Of a stretch of 64,000 nucleotides of DNA, positions 19,160 to 30,335 are shown one piece after another. Below the pieces are notes generated by a model. It saw only the letters and a list, made by a program, of their open reading frames with translations. It did no database searches and was not told the origin of the DNA. The DNA comes from Lysobacteraceae bacterium. Its GTDB lineage: Bacteria; Pseudomonadota; Gammaproteobacteria; Xanthomonadales; Xanthomonadaceae. The DNA lies in assembly GCA_003241895.1 (NCBI GenBank), contig QBLY01000005.1, forward strand, positions 25,641 to 89,640. Direction: 5' to 3'. Numbering within the stretch: the first letter of the stretch is position 1; every line of letters starts with the position of its first letter. The position numbers were made by a program, and so were the translations under genes.

Positions 19160-19173
19160 TTGACCCATGTCAA
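19160..19173 (-). promoter_or_regulatory. FNR-type box upstream of ccoN
   Basis: Perfect palindrome TTGACCCATGTCAA, matching the FNR consensus TTGAT-N4-ATCAA with the TTGAC/GTCAA variant. It lies 55 nt upstream of the ccoN start, the expected position for a class II activator site. Two FNR-type regulators are encoded in the window. Confidence 0.82.
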
Positions 19174-19355
19174 TTGCATTTTGCGCCGGCCATGCCAAAG
19201 CTGGCCCGCGTGACCACCGTCAACTCTGCCTGCGGCGCCCGGTGCCGTATGTGCGGTAGCGCTCCCGGCCCGTTCCGCGGGCATTGTCACGCGCCCCTGC
19301 GCTCCCTCAAGCTAACGTGTGCTTGCCGCTCCCCAGCCAACCAACGGATGCCCCC

Positions 19356-19550
19356 ATGAACGACAATGCGAAGTTCGAAGTCCTCTCCGCCGCCGATGCC
19401 ACCGCCACGCGGGACATGTTCGCCGCCCATGCGCTGGCGGCCTTGATCGCCGGCCCCAAGCTGGCCGGCGTGCCCCGTGCCGACATGGACGGCATGGCCA
19501 AGCAGTCCTATGAGTACGCCGACGCGATGATGTTGGCCCGCGCCCGCTGA
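19356..19550 (+). CDS. Small hypothetical protein, phage-type 'AHALAALIA/ADAML' family
   Basis: A 64-residue soluble protein. The centre (FAAHALAALIAGPK) and C terminus (YEYADAMMLARAR) resemble a small family often found in prophages and bacterial chromosomes, whose function is not known. The ATG at 19356 is chosen; upstream in-frame starts have no clear ribosome site. It stands alone between ccoN (divergent) and the SCO gene (convergent). No other phage genes are nearby. Confidence 0.62.
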   Translation: MNDNAKFEVLSAADATATRDMFAAHALAALIAGPKLAGVPRADMDGMAKQSYEYADAMMLARAR

Positions 19551-19559
19551 GGGCCTGGC

Positions 19560-20147
19560 CTATTGGCCGGGGCTGCCGGCCAGCGCCGCCTTCACAGCGG
19601 CCAGGAACACCGGGTCGGGCACCGAGCCCAGGCGTTCGGTGCGGGCCACGACGCGGCCCTCGGCATCGAGCAGCACCAGCGCACTGGTGTGGTTGAACTC
19701 GCCGTCGGCCAGCGCCCGGTAGCGCACGCCCAGCAGGGCCGCGACGCTGCGCACGCTGGCCGCCTCGGTGCGGGCCAGCGTCCAGCGTGCGGGATCGAGC
19801 TTGCGCTTGCGGGCCACCGAGGCCAGCGCCGCGGTATCGTCGCGCGCCGGGTCCATGCTGATCAGCAGCACGCCCAGCCGGTTGCGTTCGACCGGCGACA
19901 GGGCGTGTTCAACACCTTTGGCGCTGTCCACGATCAGCGGGCAGACGTAGCGGCAGGACGTGTAGAACATCGACACCAGCTGCGGCTTGCCGCGCCGGTC
20001 GGCCAGCGTGAAGGCCTTGCCGGCCTGGTCGCTGAATTGTGCATCGAGCAGGTACACCGAATCCCCCGGCAGGGCGGTGGCGGCATGACCGGGCAAGGGC
20101 ACGGCCAGCAGCAGGATCGTCAGCAGGCGAACGGCCAGCGAAGTCAT
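19560..20147 (-). CDS. SCO1/SenC family copper chaperone
   Basis: Periplasmic thioredoxin-fold copper-binding protein, 195 residues with a signal peptide (cleavage near GHA-ATALP). The copper ligands of the family are present: CRYVC (CxxxC) and a later His in FNHTS. SCO proteins deliver copper to oxidases, and some serve copper enzymes of denitrification. Here the gene follows nirK-nirV with a 4 nt overlap, so delivery to NirK is the simplest reading, although the cbb3 genes are also close. Confidence 0.9.
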   Translation of the reverse strand: MTSLAVRLLTILLLAVPLPGHAATALPGDSVYLLDAQFSDQAGKAFTLADRRGKPQLVSMFYTSCRYVCPLIVDSAKGVEHALSPVERNRLGVLLISMDPARDDTAALASVARKRKLDPARWTLARTEAASVRSVAALLGVRYRALADGEFNHTSALVLLDAEGRVVARTERLGSVPDPVFLAAVKAALAGSPGQ

Positions 20148-20929
20148 GGTGTTTTCCCCTTCGAGGGTTGCGGGTCGCGCGCGCAGCGGAACCCGAGGTT
20201 GCGGGTGGTGTCGTCGGCTTCCAGCGCCGAAAGCATCGCCACGCGCATCAACACGGCGTAGTTCTCGCGATCATCCATGGACAGGGCGCCGGCGCCGCAG
20301 AAGCGCAGCAGCTCCGGGTCGCCCTGGTCGCGGTTGTCGCCAGACACCAGCATGGCCGAGTGGTCTTCCACCCATTCCCAGACCAGGCCGTGCAGGTCCT
20401 TCACGCCATGCAAGTCGGCGGGCGAGCGGCCCACCTCCGGCAGCGCACTGCCCGAAGGCACCGAATACCAGGCCAGGATGCGTTCGCGCCAGGCCGGGTC
20501 GCTGCGGGCGTCGGTGCGGGTGGCGTCGGCCGCCGCGGCGTACTCCCACTCCGACCAGGTGGGCAGCCGCGCGCCCTGCGTTTCGCAATAGGCCTTCGCG
20601 GCGAACCAGCTCACCTGCACCACCGGTTGGGCCGGCGTGGCTTTGGGCCCCGGATCCAGCGGCCCGCGCCAAAGCTCCAGGTAGCGCGGTTCGGCGAACA
20701 CCGTCGGCGCGCGGCCTCGTTGCCACTGCGGATGCTGCTTCACGAACGCCAGGTACTGGGCGTTGGTGACGGGCAAGCGCTGCAGGTCGAACGGGGCCAC
20801 GTTCACGACGCCGCCGGTGTCCTCGTAGAGCAGCACCGAGCGGAACTCCCCGCCGGGCAGCGACGCCCAGCCCGGGTCGGCCCCCGCGATCGCAGGGGCC
20901 AGGCAGACCAGCAGGACCAGCGTGCGCAT
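20144..20929 (-). CDS. nirV: NirV-like protein, FGE-sulfatase (SUMF1) fold
   Basis: A 261-residue secreted protein (signal peptide cleaved near GAD) with the formylglycine-generating-enzyme fold: PVTNAQYLAF, PVVQVSWFAAKAYCE, LPTWSEWEYAA, GLVWEWVEDH and the terminal NLGFRCARD. The two active-site cysteines of true FGE (CxxxxC after the GGS turn) are absent; that region reads GAGALSMDDRENY, so formylglycine formation is unlikely. NirV is the name of such a protein encoded next to nirK in Rhodobacter. It lies 1 nt after nirK and overlaps the SCO gene, so the three form an operon. Confidence 0.84.
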   Translation of the reverse strand: MRTLVLLVCLAPAIAGADPGWASLPGGEFRSVLLYEDTGGVVNVAPFDLQRLPVTNAQYLAFVKQHPQWQRGRAPTVFAEPRYLELWRGPLDPGPKATPAQPVVQVSWFAAKAYCETQGARLPTWSEWEYAAAADATRTDARSDPAWRERILAWYSVPSGSALPEVGRSPADLHGVKDLHGLVWEWVEDHSAMLVSGDNRDQGDPELLRFCGAGALSMDDRENYAVLMRVAMLSALEADDTTRNLGFRCARDPQPSKGKTP

Positions 20930-20930
20930 G

Positions 20931-22460
20931 TCAGTGCGCCGCGCCTTCCGAGCGCTCGGTGCCCGCGCGGACCTTCGTCACCTCGTCCTTGGTCACGCGG
21001 CCACCGGGATTGCCCCAGCTGTTGAGCGTATAGGTGAGGATGTTGGCCACCTCGTCATCGGTGAGCTGGCTCATCGGCGGCATCACCGAGTTGTAGTCCT
21101 GGCCGTTGACGGTCACCGGGCCGCTGAGCCCGTTGAGCACCACGTTGATCAGTTCGGCGTTGCCCTTGGCCAGGTAATCCGACTGCGCCAGCGGCGGGAA
21201 CACGCCCGCCATGCCCTTGCCGTCGGGCTGGTGGCAGGTGGAGCAGGTGCCGGCGAACAGCGCCTGGCCGGCCTTGACCTGGTCGTCGAGGGTCAGCGTA
21301 CCCGCGGCGCTGGCGGCCGCGGCGGTAGCCACGGGCTCCATGCTGGCGGCCTTGTCACCCAGGTAGACCGCGTCGATTTCCTTGCCCGAATAGATCTCGA
21401 GGTTCTCCGGGCCGTCCACTTTGAGGATGCCCAGAGCGCCCTTGTTGAAGGCGCGGAACAGCGAGTGGTCCACCAGCACGTAGCTGCCGGGCACTTCAAG
21501 ATGAAAGTCGGCGATGGCGGCACCGCCGGCCGGGATCAGGGTCGTCTGCACGTTTTCCTGGTAGCGGGTGCCGCCCTCGAACCAGACCTTGTCGAAGATC
21601 TCGCCAATCAAGTGGAAGCTCGACACCAGGTTCGGGCCGCCGTTGCCGACGTAAAGGCGCACGGTCTCGCCCACGCTGGCGGTGATTGCGTTGTCACCGG
21701 TCAGCGCGCTTTCCGAGCCGTTGAACAGCACGTAAGTGGCGTTCTCGTCGATCGCCCGCTGCATGTCGAAGGGCGCGTGGCCCTTCTCGCGGTACTTGGT
21801 GGTGGTGTAGAAGTCGCCCTGCATCACGTAGAACTCCTTGTCCACCGGCGGCATGCCCTCGGGCGGTTCAACCAGGATCAGGCCGTACATGCCGTTGGCG
21901 ACGTGCATGCCCACCGGCGCAGTTGCGCAGTGGTAGACGTAAAGGCCGGCGTTGAGCGCCTTGAACGTGAACTGCGAGCTGTGGCCCGGCGCGGTGAAGG
22001 TCGAGGACGCGCCGCCACCCGGGCCGGTGACGCCGTGCAGGTCGATGTTGTGCGGCATCTTCGAATCAGGGTGGTTGTTGAGGTGGAACTCCACCGTGTC
22101 GCCCTGGCGGACGCGGATGAAGCTGCCGGGCACGGTGCCGCCGAAGGTCCAGAAGGTGTAGGTGACACCTTCGGAGATCTCGAGATCCACTTCGCGCACT
22201 TCGAGGTTGACCACCACCTTCGCCGGATAGTCGCGGCCGGTGGCCGGCGGCACCAGCGGCGGGCTGGTAAGGATGGCTTCGATGGGTTCGCCCTGCGGCG
22301 GGCCGAAATCGCCCTTGCGGGAGCCGCCGGTGGAGGTCTCGGCGCCTGCCGTGGCCTTGCCCCGGGATTCCAGGCTGGCATTGGGGTTTTCGCGGCCGCA
22401 GCCGGCGAGGGCGAGTGGGATGGCGATGGCGATGGCGATGGCGAGCAGATGGCGCTTCAT
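20931..22460 (-). CDS. nirK: Copper nitrite reductase with C-terminal cytochrome c domain
   Basis: Reduces nitrite to NO in the periplasm. Of 509 residues, the first 21 end in the lipobox LAGC, so it is probably a lipoprotein anchored at Cys21. Two cupredoxin domains (about 70-365) hold type 1 copper ligands His137, Cys178, His186 and Met191 and type 2 ligands His142, His177 and His283, plus the catalytic Asp140. The short CATAPVGMH loop suits a class II enzyme. A cytochrome c domain (about 390-480) carries CSTCH (Cys406, Cys409, His410) and could be the direct electron entry. First gene of nirK-nirV-sco, with an FNR-type box upstream. Confidence 0.96.
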   Translation of the reverse strand: MKRHLLAIAIAIAIPLALAGCGRENPNASLESRGKATAGAETSTGGSRKGDFGPPQGEPIEAILTSPPLVPPATGRDYPAKVVVNLEVREVDLEISEGVTYTFWTFGGTVPGSFIRVRQGDTVEFHLNNHPDSKMPHNIDLHGVTGPGGGASSTFTAPGHSSQFTFKALNAGLYVYHCATAPVGMHVANGMYGLILVEPPEGMPPVDKEFYVMQGDFYTTTKYREKGHAPFDMQRAIDENATYVLFNGSESALTGDNAITASVGETVRLYVGNGGPNLVSSFHLIGEIFDKVWFEGGTRYQENVQTTLIPAGGAAIADFHLEVPGSYVLVDHSLFRAFNKGALGILKVDGPENLEIYSGKEIDAVYLGDKAASMEPVATAAAASAAGTLTLDDQVKAGQALFAGTCSTCHQPDGKGMAGVFPPLAQSDYLAKGNAELINVVLNGLSGPVTVNGQDYNSVMPPMSQLTDDEVANILTYTLNSWGNPGGRVTKDEVTKVRAGTERSEGAAH

Positions 22461-22529
22461 GGTGGTGCTCCTGTTCCGGGTTCGAGCGGGTCGATGGAGA
22501 CAGAATCACGTGAATGCCTGCCGATGGCG

Positions 22530-22543
22530 CTGATGCAGGTCAA
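22530..22543 (-). promoter_or_regulatory. FNR-type box upstream of nirK
   Basis: CTGATGCAGGTCAA fits the FNR consensus TTGAT-N4-ATCAA at 8 of 10 positions. It lies 69 nt upstream of the nirK start, in a 241-nt gap shared with the divergent porin gene. Confidence 0.6.
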
Positions 22544-22621
22544 GGACACGCTTGGTACGCCAGACCATGCGCTCCCTAGACCGCGCTTGCAAACCGACAG
22601 GATCGGTCACTTCGCCTGCGC

Positions 22622-22635
22622 TTGACTTGGCTCAG
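22622..22635 (+). promoter_or_regulatory. Weak FNR-type box upstream of the porin gene
   Basis: TTGACTTGGCTCAG keeps the left half-site TTGAC and a degenerate right half (CTCAG against GTCAA). It lies 66 nt upstream of the porin ATG. Taken alone it would be ignored; it counts only because its neighbours carry better copies. Confidence 0.35.
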
Positions 22636-22701
22636 TGAAAGAAACGGACGCCACGACCAGCATCGGTCATCGCCTGATCCGGGCGGCCATCGGGAACCAC
22701 G

Positions 22702-23898
22702 ATGAACCTGCAGCACTGCATAGCCCTTGCCCTGTCGTTGTGCGCCGGCCAGCAAGCCATGGCAACCCAGGGCGACGACGCAACGTGGACGGCCCATCTT
22801 CGCTATCGGTACGAGTCGGTCGACGACGATGCGTTCGCACGCACCGCCGACGCCCACACGCTGCGCCTGCGGCTGGGATGGAGCCGCGCCTTCGCAGACG
22901 GATTCTCGGCGGGCGTCGAAGCCGAGGGCGTGGCCGAACTCAACGACAGCTTCAATTCCGGCGCCAATGGCCGAACCGCGTATCCCGCGATCACCGACGC
23001 GCGAGCGCTCGAAATCAACCAGGCGTGGATCGGCTGGCGCGGTGACCGTGGCGGGGCGATGCTGGGCCGCCAGCGGATCGCGCTGGACAACCAGCGCTTC
23101 ATCGGCAACGTCGGCTGGCGCCAGAACGAACAGACCTTCGACGCGCTGGCGCTCGACGCCAAGGCATCCGACGCCGTCACGCTTCGCTACTACTACCTTG
23201 ATCGCGTGCATCGGGTGGCCGGCGACGAAGCCATCAACCCGCTGGCGCGCGAGCGCAAGCTGCGTGGTCATCTGGGCAACGCCGCCTGGACGCTGCCGCT
23301 GGGAACGCTGGTGGGCTACGGCCATCTGGTGGACGACAGCGATGTCGCCTCCGCTTCCAGCCGGACCTTCGGCCTGCGTTGGACCGGCAGCCGTGCGCTG
23401 GGCCGCTCAACCTTCGGCTGGACCCTGGAGCGCGCCAACCAGCGCGACCATGCCAACAACCCGCGCGACGTGGATGTGGGCTATTGGCTGGCGGAAGCTG
23501 CGCTGTCGCGCGGACGGGTGACAGGCAAGCTGGGATGGGAACACTTGGGCAGCGACGGCACGTCTGGATTCCAGACGCCGCTGGCCACGCTGCATGCGTT
23601 CAACGGCTGGGCCGACAAGTTCGCCAGCACGCCCGCGGACGGACTGGAGGACCGCTATGCGCAGGCCACGGGCAAGTTCGGCAGCGGCCGCCTGCAGGAC
23701 AAGCTGGCATGGACCGTTGCATGGCACGACTTTCGCGCCGATCGCGGCGGCGCCCGCTACGGCACCGAGTGGGACGCGTCGCTGGGCTTTCCCCTGCCGG
23801 GCGGGTTGACGGGGTTGGTGAAGTTGGCCGACTACCGGAGCGATGGTTTCGCCCGCGACACGCTCAAGGCCTGGTTCCAGGTCGAGTGGAGCTACTGA
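22702..23898 (+). CDS. Outer-membrane porin, alginate-export (AlgE-like) family
   Basis: A 398-residue protein with a signal peptide (cleavage near QAMA-TQGDD) and a beta-barrel pattern of alternating residues ending in the aromatic C terminus VEWSY, typical of outer-membrane insertion by BAM. Segments such as LGWSRAFADGFSAGVEAEG, LGRQRIALDNQRFIGNVGWR and the terminal barrel match the alginate-export porin family, which is broad and includes general or anion channels. Position between nirK and nirS suggests passage of nitrite or nitrate, but this is context only. A terminator follows. Confidence 0.8.
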   Translation: MNLQHCIALALSLCAGQQAMATQGDDATWTAHLRYRYESVDDDAFARTADAHTLRLRLGWSRAFADGFSAGVEAEGVAELNDSFNSGANGRTAYPAITDARALEINQAWIGWRGDRGGAMLGRQRIALDNQRFIGNVGWRQNEQTFDALALDAKASDAVTLRYYYLDRVHRVAGDEAINPLARERKLRGHLGNAAWTLPLGTLVGYGHLVDDSDVASASSRTFGLRWTGSRALGRSTFGWTLERANQRDHANNPRDVDVGYWLAEAALSRGRVTGKLGWEHLGSDGTSGFQTPLATLHAFNGWADKFASTPADGLEDRYAQATGKFGSGRLQDKLAWTVAWHDFRADRGGARYGTEWDASLGFPLPGGLTGLVKLADYRSDGFARDTLKAWFQVEWSY

Positions 23899-23930
23899 GC
23901 CCGCCGCTTCATCAGGGCTTCAACGGAAAC

Positions 23931-23954
23931 GGCCCGGATTCGTCCGGGCCTTTT
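23931..23954 (+). terminator. Intrinsic terminator after the porin gene
   Basis: Stem GGCCCGGA/TCCGGGCC (23931-23938 and 23943-23950) with a TTCG tetraloop, followed by TTTT. It lies 32 nt after the porin stop. Confidence 0.85.
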
Positions 23955-23963
23955 CATTGGTGA

Positions 23964-23988
23964 AGGGGCCCCGCAGTGCGGGGCCCCT
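23964..23988 (-). terminator. Strong GC hairpin after nirS (possible terminator)
   Basis: Perfect 11-bp stem AGGGGCCCCGC/GCGGGGCCCCT (23964-23974 and 23978-23988) with a 3-nt loop, 27 nt beyond the nirS stop on the minus strand. There is no real T run after it on that strand, so it may be a 3' stabilising hairpin rather than a terminator. Confidence 0.4.
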
Positions 23989-24015
23989 GGTTTCAAGCGG
24001 TGTTGCCACGCAGGG

Positions 24016-26287
<2,272 letters not shown>

Positions 26288-26342
26288 TCCGGTCCGATCG
26301 CCGGCTGTCGTAGGGTGGGCCAGCCCCGTCAAGGAGATGCCG

Positions 26343-28538
26343 ATGCGTTTTCCCAGGATCTGCCTGCTGCTGTTCATTGCCTGCGCCACGCCTGTCCTGG
26401 CCGTCGAGCCCAAACAGCTCGACGCTGTCGTGGTGGTGGGCAGCCGCAGCGCCGAGCCGGTGAAGCAGGTGGTGGGCACGGTGAGTCGCATCGACCGTGA
26501 GCAGATGGAACAGCGGGGCGTACAGACCATCGAGGACCTGGCGCGGCTGGTGCCGGGCATGGACGTGGCCGCCGATCCGAACCGCTTCGGTGCAATCGGC
26601 TTCAACCTGCGCGGGCTGGATGGCAACAGGGTCAGCGTGGAGTTGGACGGCATACCCATGGCCGATGGCTTCGGCGTCGGTCAGTTCGCGCTGGCCGGGC
26701 GGGACCTGGTGGAACTGGGCATCGTGGATCGCGTCGAAGTGCTGCGCGGACCGGCATCCACGCTTTATGGCAGCAAGGCACTGGCCGGCGTGGTGGCCTA
26801 CTGGACGCTGGATCCGGCCGAGGCCAGCTGGCGCGACGATGACCAGCGATCGCTTGGTGCGCTGCGGCTGGGCGCCTCGAGCCGCGACCATGGCCGATGG
26901 CTGTCGGGCCAGTGGGTTGGGCGCAGCAGCGACGAACGTTTCACCACGCTGGTGGCGCTGGGTCGCCGGCAGGGCGATGAAACCAGCAACAACGCCGACG
27001 ACAGCCGTTTCGCCGCCAACCCGGCGGCGTATCGCAACGACAGCGCACTGGCCAAGTTCGGCTTCGACGCCGGTGCCGCCGGCCGCTGGCTCGCCACGCT
27101 GGAACAGGGCCGCGGTGAGCGCCGCACCGACGTGCAGTCGCTGCTGTTCGGGCCCGGTCGTTTTTCCACGACGTATGCGCTGGATGCCGACGACCGCTCG
27201 CGCCGCGACCGCGCCAGCCTGGCGGTGGAATGGCCCACCGTCGGGCCCATCGGCCCGCTGCGCGGCCTGCTGTACCGCCAGGACAGCCAAAGCGAGCAGT
27301 TGAGCGACCAGTTCCGGCTGGCCGATCGCGCGACGCGGTTTCCGTCGCGCCGCTTCCGTGCCTTCACCTTCGACCAGGAAAGCCTGGGCATGGAGCTGAC
27401 GGGGCAATGGCGGGGGGAGTGGGCCGGCCTGTCGCACTGGCAGGTCTTCGGTGTCGACCTCGTACGGCACGAATACCGCGGCCTGCGCGACGGCAGCGAA
27501 GCCAACCTGCTCACCGGCGTCACCACCAACGTGGTCCTGGGCGAAGTTTTCCCGCTGCGAGATTTCCCCATCTCCGTCGCGCGCGAGACCGGGGTGTTCT
27601 GGCAGGACGAGATCAGCGTCGGCAAAGGCTGGGCCGTCGTACCGGGCGTCCGCTGGGAGGCCTACGAACTGCGAGCGCATCCTGACGCCATCTGGACCGC
27701 CGACAATCCAGCCGTTGTGCCAGCCTCGCTGGACAGCCGCCAGTTCACGCCCAAGCTTGGGCTGCGGTGGAATGGCGACCGGCTGGCCCTGTTTGCGCAG
27801 TACGCGCGAGGCTTCCGCGCGCCTCCCTTCGGCGACGTGAACATAGGCTTGAACCTGCCTGCCTTCAACTACGTGGCCCTTCCCAACCCCGAACTCAGGC
27901 CCGAGCGCAGCCATGGCTATGAGCTGGGCCTGCGCTGGGGTGGAGATTCACTCCAGGCCAGCGCGGCGGTTTACGAGAACCGCTTCGAGGACCTGATCGA
28001 GTCACGCGCCAACCTCGGCCGCAACGGCGACGGCCAACTGGTATTCCAGTCCCTGAACCGCGACCGGGCGCGGATTCGCGGCGCCGAACTGGAAGCGCGC
28101 TGGGCCTTGGATGCGATGTCGGCGCACACGCAGGGCGTCTATGCCGACCTGTCGGCTTCGTGGATCGAAGGCGAGGACATTTCCCGCCAACAGCCTTTGA
28201 ACTCGGTGCCTCCGCCGCGTGCCAGCCTGGCGCTGGGCCGACTTTCCAATGATGGCCGATGGGGCACGGAGCTGCGCCTGAACGGCGTACGTCGCGTCAC
28301 GCGCGCGGACCAGACCGTGGCTGCGCTGTACTTGCCGCCCGGATACTCGACCTGGGACCTGAACGCGTGGGCCGACCTTGGCGAGCACGTGCGCCTGAAT
28401 CTATCGCTCACCAATCTTTCCGACCGTCGCTACTGGGACTGGGCCACGCTGCGCGGCCTGCCGGCCACGGCCAACGACATCGACTTCTATTCGCGCCCCG
28501 GCCGCGGCGCAAGCCTGGGCCTGCGCGTGGAGTTCTAG
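26343..28538 (+). CDS. TonB-dependent outer-membrane receptor, heme-receptor type
   Basis: A 731-residue receptor with a signal peptide (cleavage near LAVEP), a TonB-box-like start (LDAVVVVGSR), a plug domain (about 35-150, with RIDREQMEQRG and VEVLRGPASTLYGS) and a 22-strand barrel ending in LGLRVEF. The FRAP and NPEL boxes seen in heme receptors occur in the barrel (FRAPPFGD, PNPELRPE), but no His lies between them, unlike typical HemR. The ATG at 26343 has AAGGAG 6 nt upstream; the ATG at 26337 is too close. It is divergent from nirS and has its own FNR-type box. The ligand (heme, or copper as for NosA) is unproven. Confidence 0.85.
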   Translation: MRFPRICLLLFIACATPVLAVEPKQLDAVVVVGSRSAEPVKQVVGTVSRIDREQMEQRGVQTIEDLARLVPGMDVAADPNRFGAIGFNLRGLDGNRVSVELDGIPMADGFGVGQFALAGRDLVELGIVDRVEVLRGPASTLYGSKALAGVVAYWTLDPAEASWRDDDQRSLGALRLGASSRDHGRWLSGQWVGRSSDERFTTLVALGRRQGDETSNNADDSRFAANPAAYRNDSALAKFGFDAGAAGRWLATLEQGRGERRTDVQSLLFGPGRFSTTYALDADDRSRRDRASLAVEWPTVGPIGPLRGLLYRQDSQSEQLSDQFRLADRATRFPSRRFRAFTFDQESLGMELTGQWRGEWAGLSHWQVFGVDLVRHEYRGLRDGSEANLLTGVTTNVVLGEVFPLRDFPISVARETGVFWQDEISVGKGWAVVPGVRWEAYELRAHPDAIWTADNPAVVPASLDSRQFTPKLGLRWNGDRLALFAQYARGFRAPPFGDVNIGLNLPAFNYVALPNPELRPERSHGYELGLRWGGDSLQASAAVYENRFEDLIESRANLGRNGDGQLVFQSLNRDRARIRGAELEARWALDAMSAHTQGVYADLSASWIEGEDISRQQPLNSVPPPRASLALGRLSNDGRWGTELRLNGVRRVTRADQTVAALYLPPGYSTWDLNAWADLGEHVRLNLSLTNLSDRRYWDWATLRGLPATANDIDFYSRPGRGASLGLRVEF

Positions 28539-28613
28539 CCGGTTCAACCCGCTGCATCGCGCATTCCAGCGGCTGGGAAGAGGCAAGCCGTCGTGCCGCC
28601 TTGGTCCCCTTCG

Positions 28614-28627
28614 TTGACCCAGATCAG
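28614..28627 (+). promoter_or_regulatory. FNR-type box upstream of the DnrO-like gene
   Basis: TTGACCCAGATCAG: left half-site exact in the TTGAC form, right half ATCAG differs from ATCAA at one position. It lies 74 nt before the ATG at 28702. Confidence 0.6.
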
Positions 28628-28701
28628 TGGCTGGGGGCACGCGGGGCATCAAACTGCAGGCAGAGGGCGGCCGTCAGCCGCGCCGATGTCCGGAGAGCGC
28701 C

Positions 28702-29205
28702 ATGAACCCCTGCCTGCCCCCCCTGTTCGCAGCCCTGCTGTTGTCTGCCCCGGCCCTGTCGGTCGCGGGAACTGTCCCCGCCGGTCCGCCGGCACAGCCT
28801 GCTACGCACGAATCCCACGACACGCACGCCGTGCAGTCCCCCGCTGCCGTGCCCGCAGTCCGCTGGGCTTCCGATGCCCCGCTGCGCGAGGGCATGCGAC
28901 GTGTGCGGGCGGCGACCGAGGCGCTTTCGCACGGGGCGCATGGCCATCTGGATGTCGCCCAGGTGCATGCGATCGCAAGCGAACTGGAGGCGGCGGTGCA
29001 GGACATGATCGCGCGCTGCAAGCTGCCGCCGGCGCCCGATGCGGGTCTGCACCCGTTGCTGGCCAGCGTCCTGCAGGCCAGCGCGACCTTGGCCAGCGGC
29101 GACTTCGACGCCGACGCGCTCGCGAAACTCGAGGCCGTGCTGGTTCGCTATCCAGCGCTGTTTGAAGATGCCGACTGGGGCGTTTCCCGCAGTGATCCAG
29201 CCTGA
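28702..29205 (+). CDS. DnrO-like secreted protein of unknown function
   Basis: A 167-residue protein with a signal peptide (cleavage near SVAG-TVP), a low-complexity Pro/Ala and His-containing linker (THESHDTHAV), then a helical domain (about 55-160) with WASDAPLREGMRRVR and VQDMIARCKLPP. This pattern matches, from memory, proteins annotated DnrO near denitrification regulators; their role is unknown. The ATG at 28702 follows a GGAGAG site 5 nt upstream. An FNR-type box precedes the gene. The helical domain with Cys and His residues could bind a metal or heme, but no CxxCH motif is present. Confidence 0.68.
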   Translation: MNPCLPPLFAALLLSAPALSVAGTVPAGPPAQPATHESHDTHAVQSPAAVPAVRWASDAPLREGMRRVRAATEALSHGAHGHLDVAQVHAIASELEAAVQDMIARCKLPPAPDAGLHPLLASVLQASATLASGDFDADALAKLEAVLVRYPALFEDADWGVSRSDPA

Positions 29206-29273
29206 GGTTCAGCCGCCGGGGCAGGCACGACCGGCTGACTCCACCCTGGGCCAGCGGCGCAGGTCGCGATGGC

Positions 29274-30335
29274 TCATTCAGTCTCCAGTGCGCTGACCGC
29301 GGCCAGGCCCGCGTCGAGATCGATACCCTGGCCCGCCAGCCACGCGCGGTCGAACAGGGTTTCATCGTAGCGGTCACCGCGGTCGCACAGCAGGCTGACC
29401 AGGCTGCCCTGCGCGCCGGTTTGGCGCATTTCGCGCGCCAGCCGCAGGCACGCCACCAGGTTGGTGCCCGAGCTGCCGCCGTAGCGGCGACCGAACAGGC
29501 TTTCAAGCCGCCAGGCGGCGGCAATGGATTGCGCGTCGTCCACCTCCTCCACGCGATCGACGACTTCGAACAGGAAGCCAGGCTCGACCCGCGGGCGGCC
29601 AATGCCCTCGACCAGGGTGGGCGCGCGGGCCACCGAAGCGCGATCGCGGCACTGCCATCCGACGGCGAAAGCACCGCCGCTGGGTTCGGCCACGCACGTG
29701 CGCGTGTCCAGGCGGCGGTAGCGCAGGTAGCGGCCGATGGTGGCGGACGTGCCGCCCGTGCCGGCGCCGCAGACGATCCACGCCGGGGCCGCATCGGCGC
29801 CCAACGCCATCTGGTCAATGATCGATTCGGCGATGTTGTTGTTGCCGCGCCAGTCGGTGGCGCGCTCGGCCAGGCCGAACTGGTCCAGGTAGCACAGTCC
29901 TTCGCTTGCCGCGCGTTCGTGCGCCACGGCGCTGGCATCCAGACCGTTGGGCACCAGCACGCAGTTCGCGCCCAGCGATCGGATCAGGCGCACTTTGCCA
30001 GGCGCCGTGCAGTCGGGCATCACCGCGGTGAAATGCATCCCCAGCAGGCGCGCGAACCAGGCTTCGGAGATTGCCGTGCTGCCCGAGGAGGCGTCGATGA
30101 CGCCTTGGTCGGCGCGAAGCCGGCCGTTGCACAGTGCGTACAGGTACAGCGATCGCGCCAGCCGGTGCTTCAGGCTGCCGGTGGGATGCGCTGCCTCGTC
30201 CTTGAAGTAGAAGCGGATGCCGGGAAAGGCCGGCAAGTCCAGGCGGAGCAGGTGGGTATCGGCCGAGCGCGCCGATTCCTGCGCCAGTTCGGCCAGCACC
30301 GCGTGCAGCCAGCGACGGTCGAGGGCGGGGTTCAT
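29274..30335 (-). CDS. PLP-dependent cysteine synthase-like enzyme
   Basis: A fold type II PLP enzyme of 353 residues. The Schiff-base lysine lies in the family motif SxKxR (HPTGSLKHRLA, near Lys56), the substrate loop reads DASSGSTAIS, and the phosphate-binding glycine loop is GAGTGGTSA. These place it in the cysteine synthase/cystathionine beta-synthase group, but it lacks the usual CysK text and its substrate is unknown. The start ATG overlaps the SirB2-like gene by 4 nt, so it is the third gene of an nnrS operon under an FNR-type box. Confidence 0.82.
   Translation of the reverse strand: MNPALDRRWLHAVLAELAQESARSADTHLLRLDLPAFPGIRFYFKDEAAHPTGSLKHRLARSLYLYALCNGRLRADQGVIDASSGSTAISEAWFARLLGMHFTAVMPDCTAPGKVRLIRSLGANCVLVPNGLDASAVAHERAASEGLCYLDQFGLAERATDWRGNNNIAESIIDQMALGADAAPAWIVCGAGTGGTSATIGRYLRYRRLDTRTCVAEPSGGAFAVGWQCRDRASVARAPTLVEGIGRPRVEPGFLFEVVDRVEEVDDAQSIAAAWRLESLFGRRYGGSSGTNLVACLRLAREMRQTGAQGSLVSLLCDRGDRYDETLFDRAWLAGQGIDLDAGLAAVSALETE

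Noticed and set aside
20144-20929. Formylglycine-generating enzyme activity for the SUMF1-fold protein
   Set aside because: The active-site CxxxxC is missing, and the context is nirK, so NirV is the better name.
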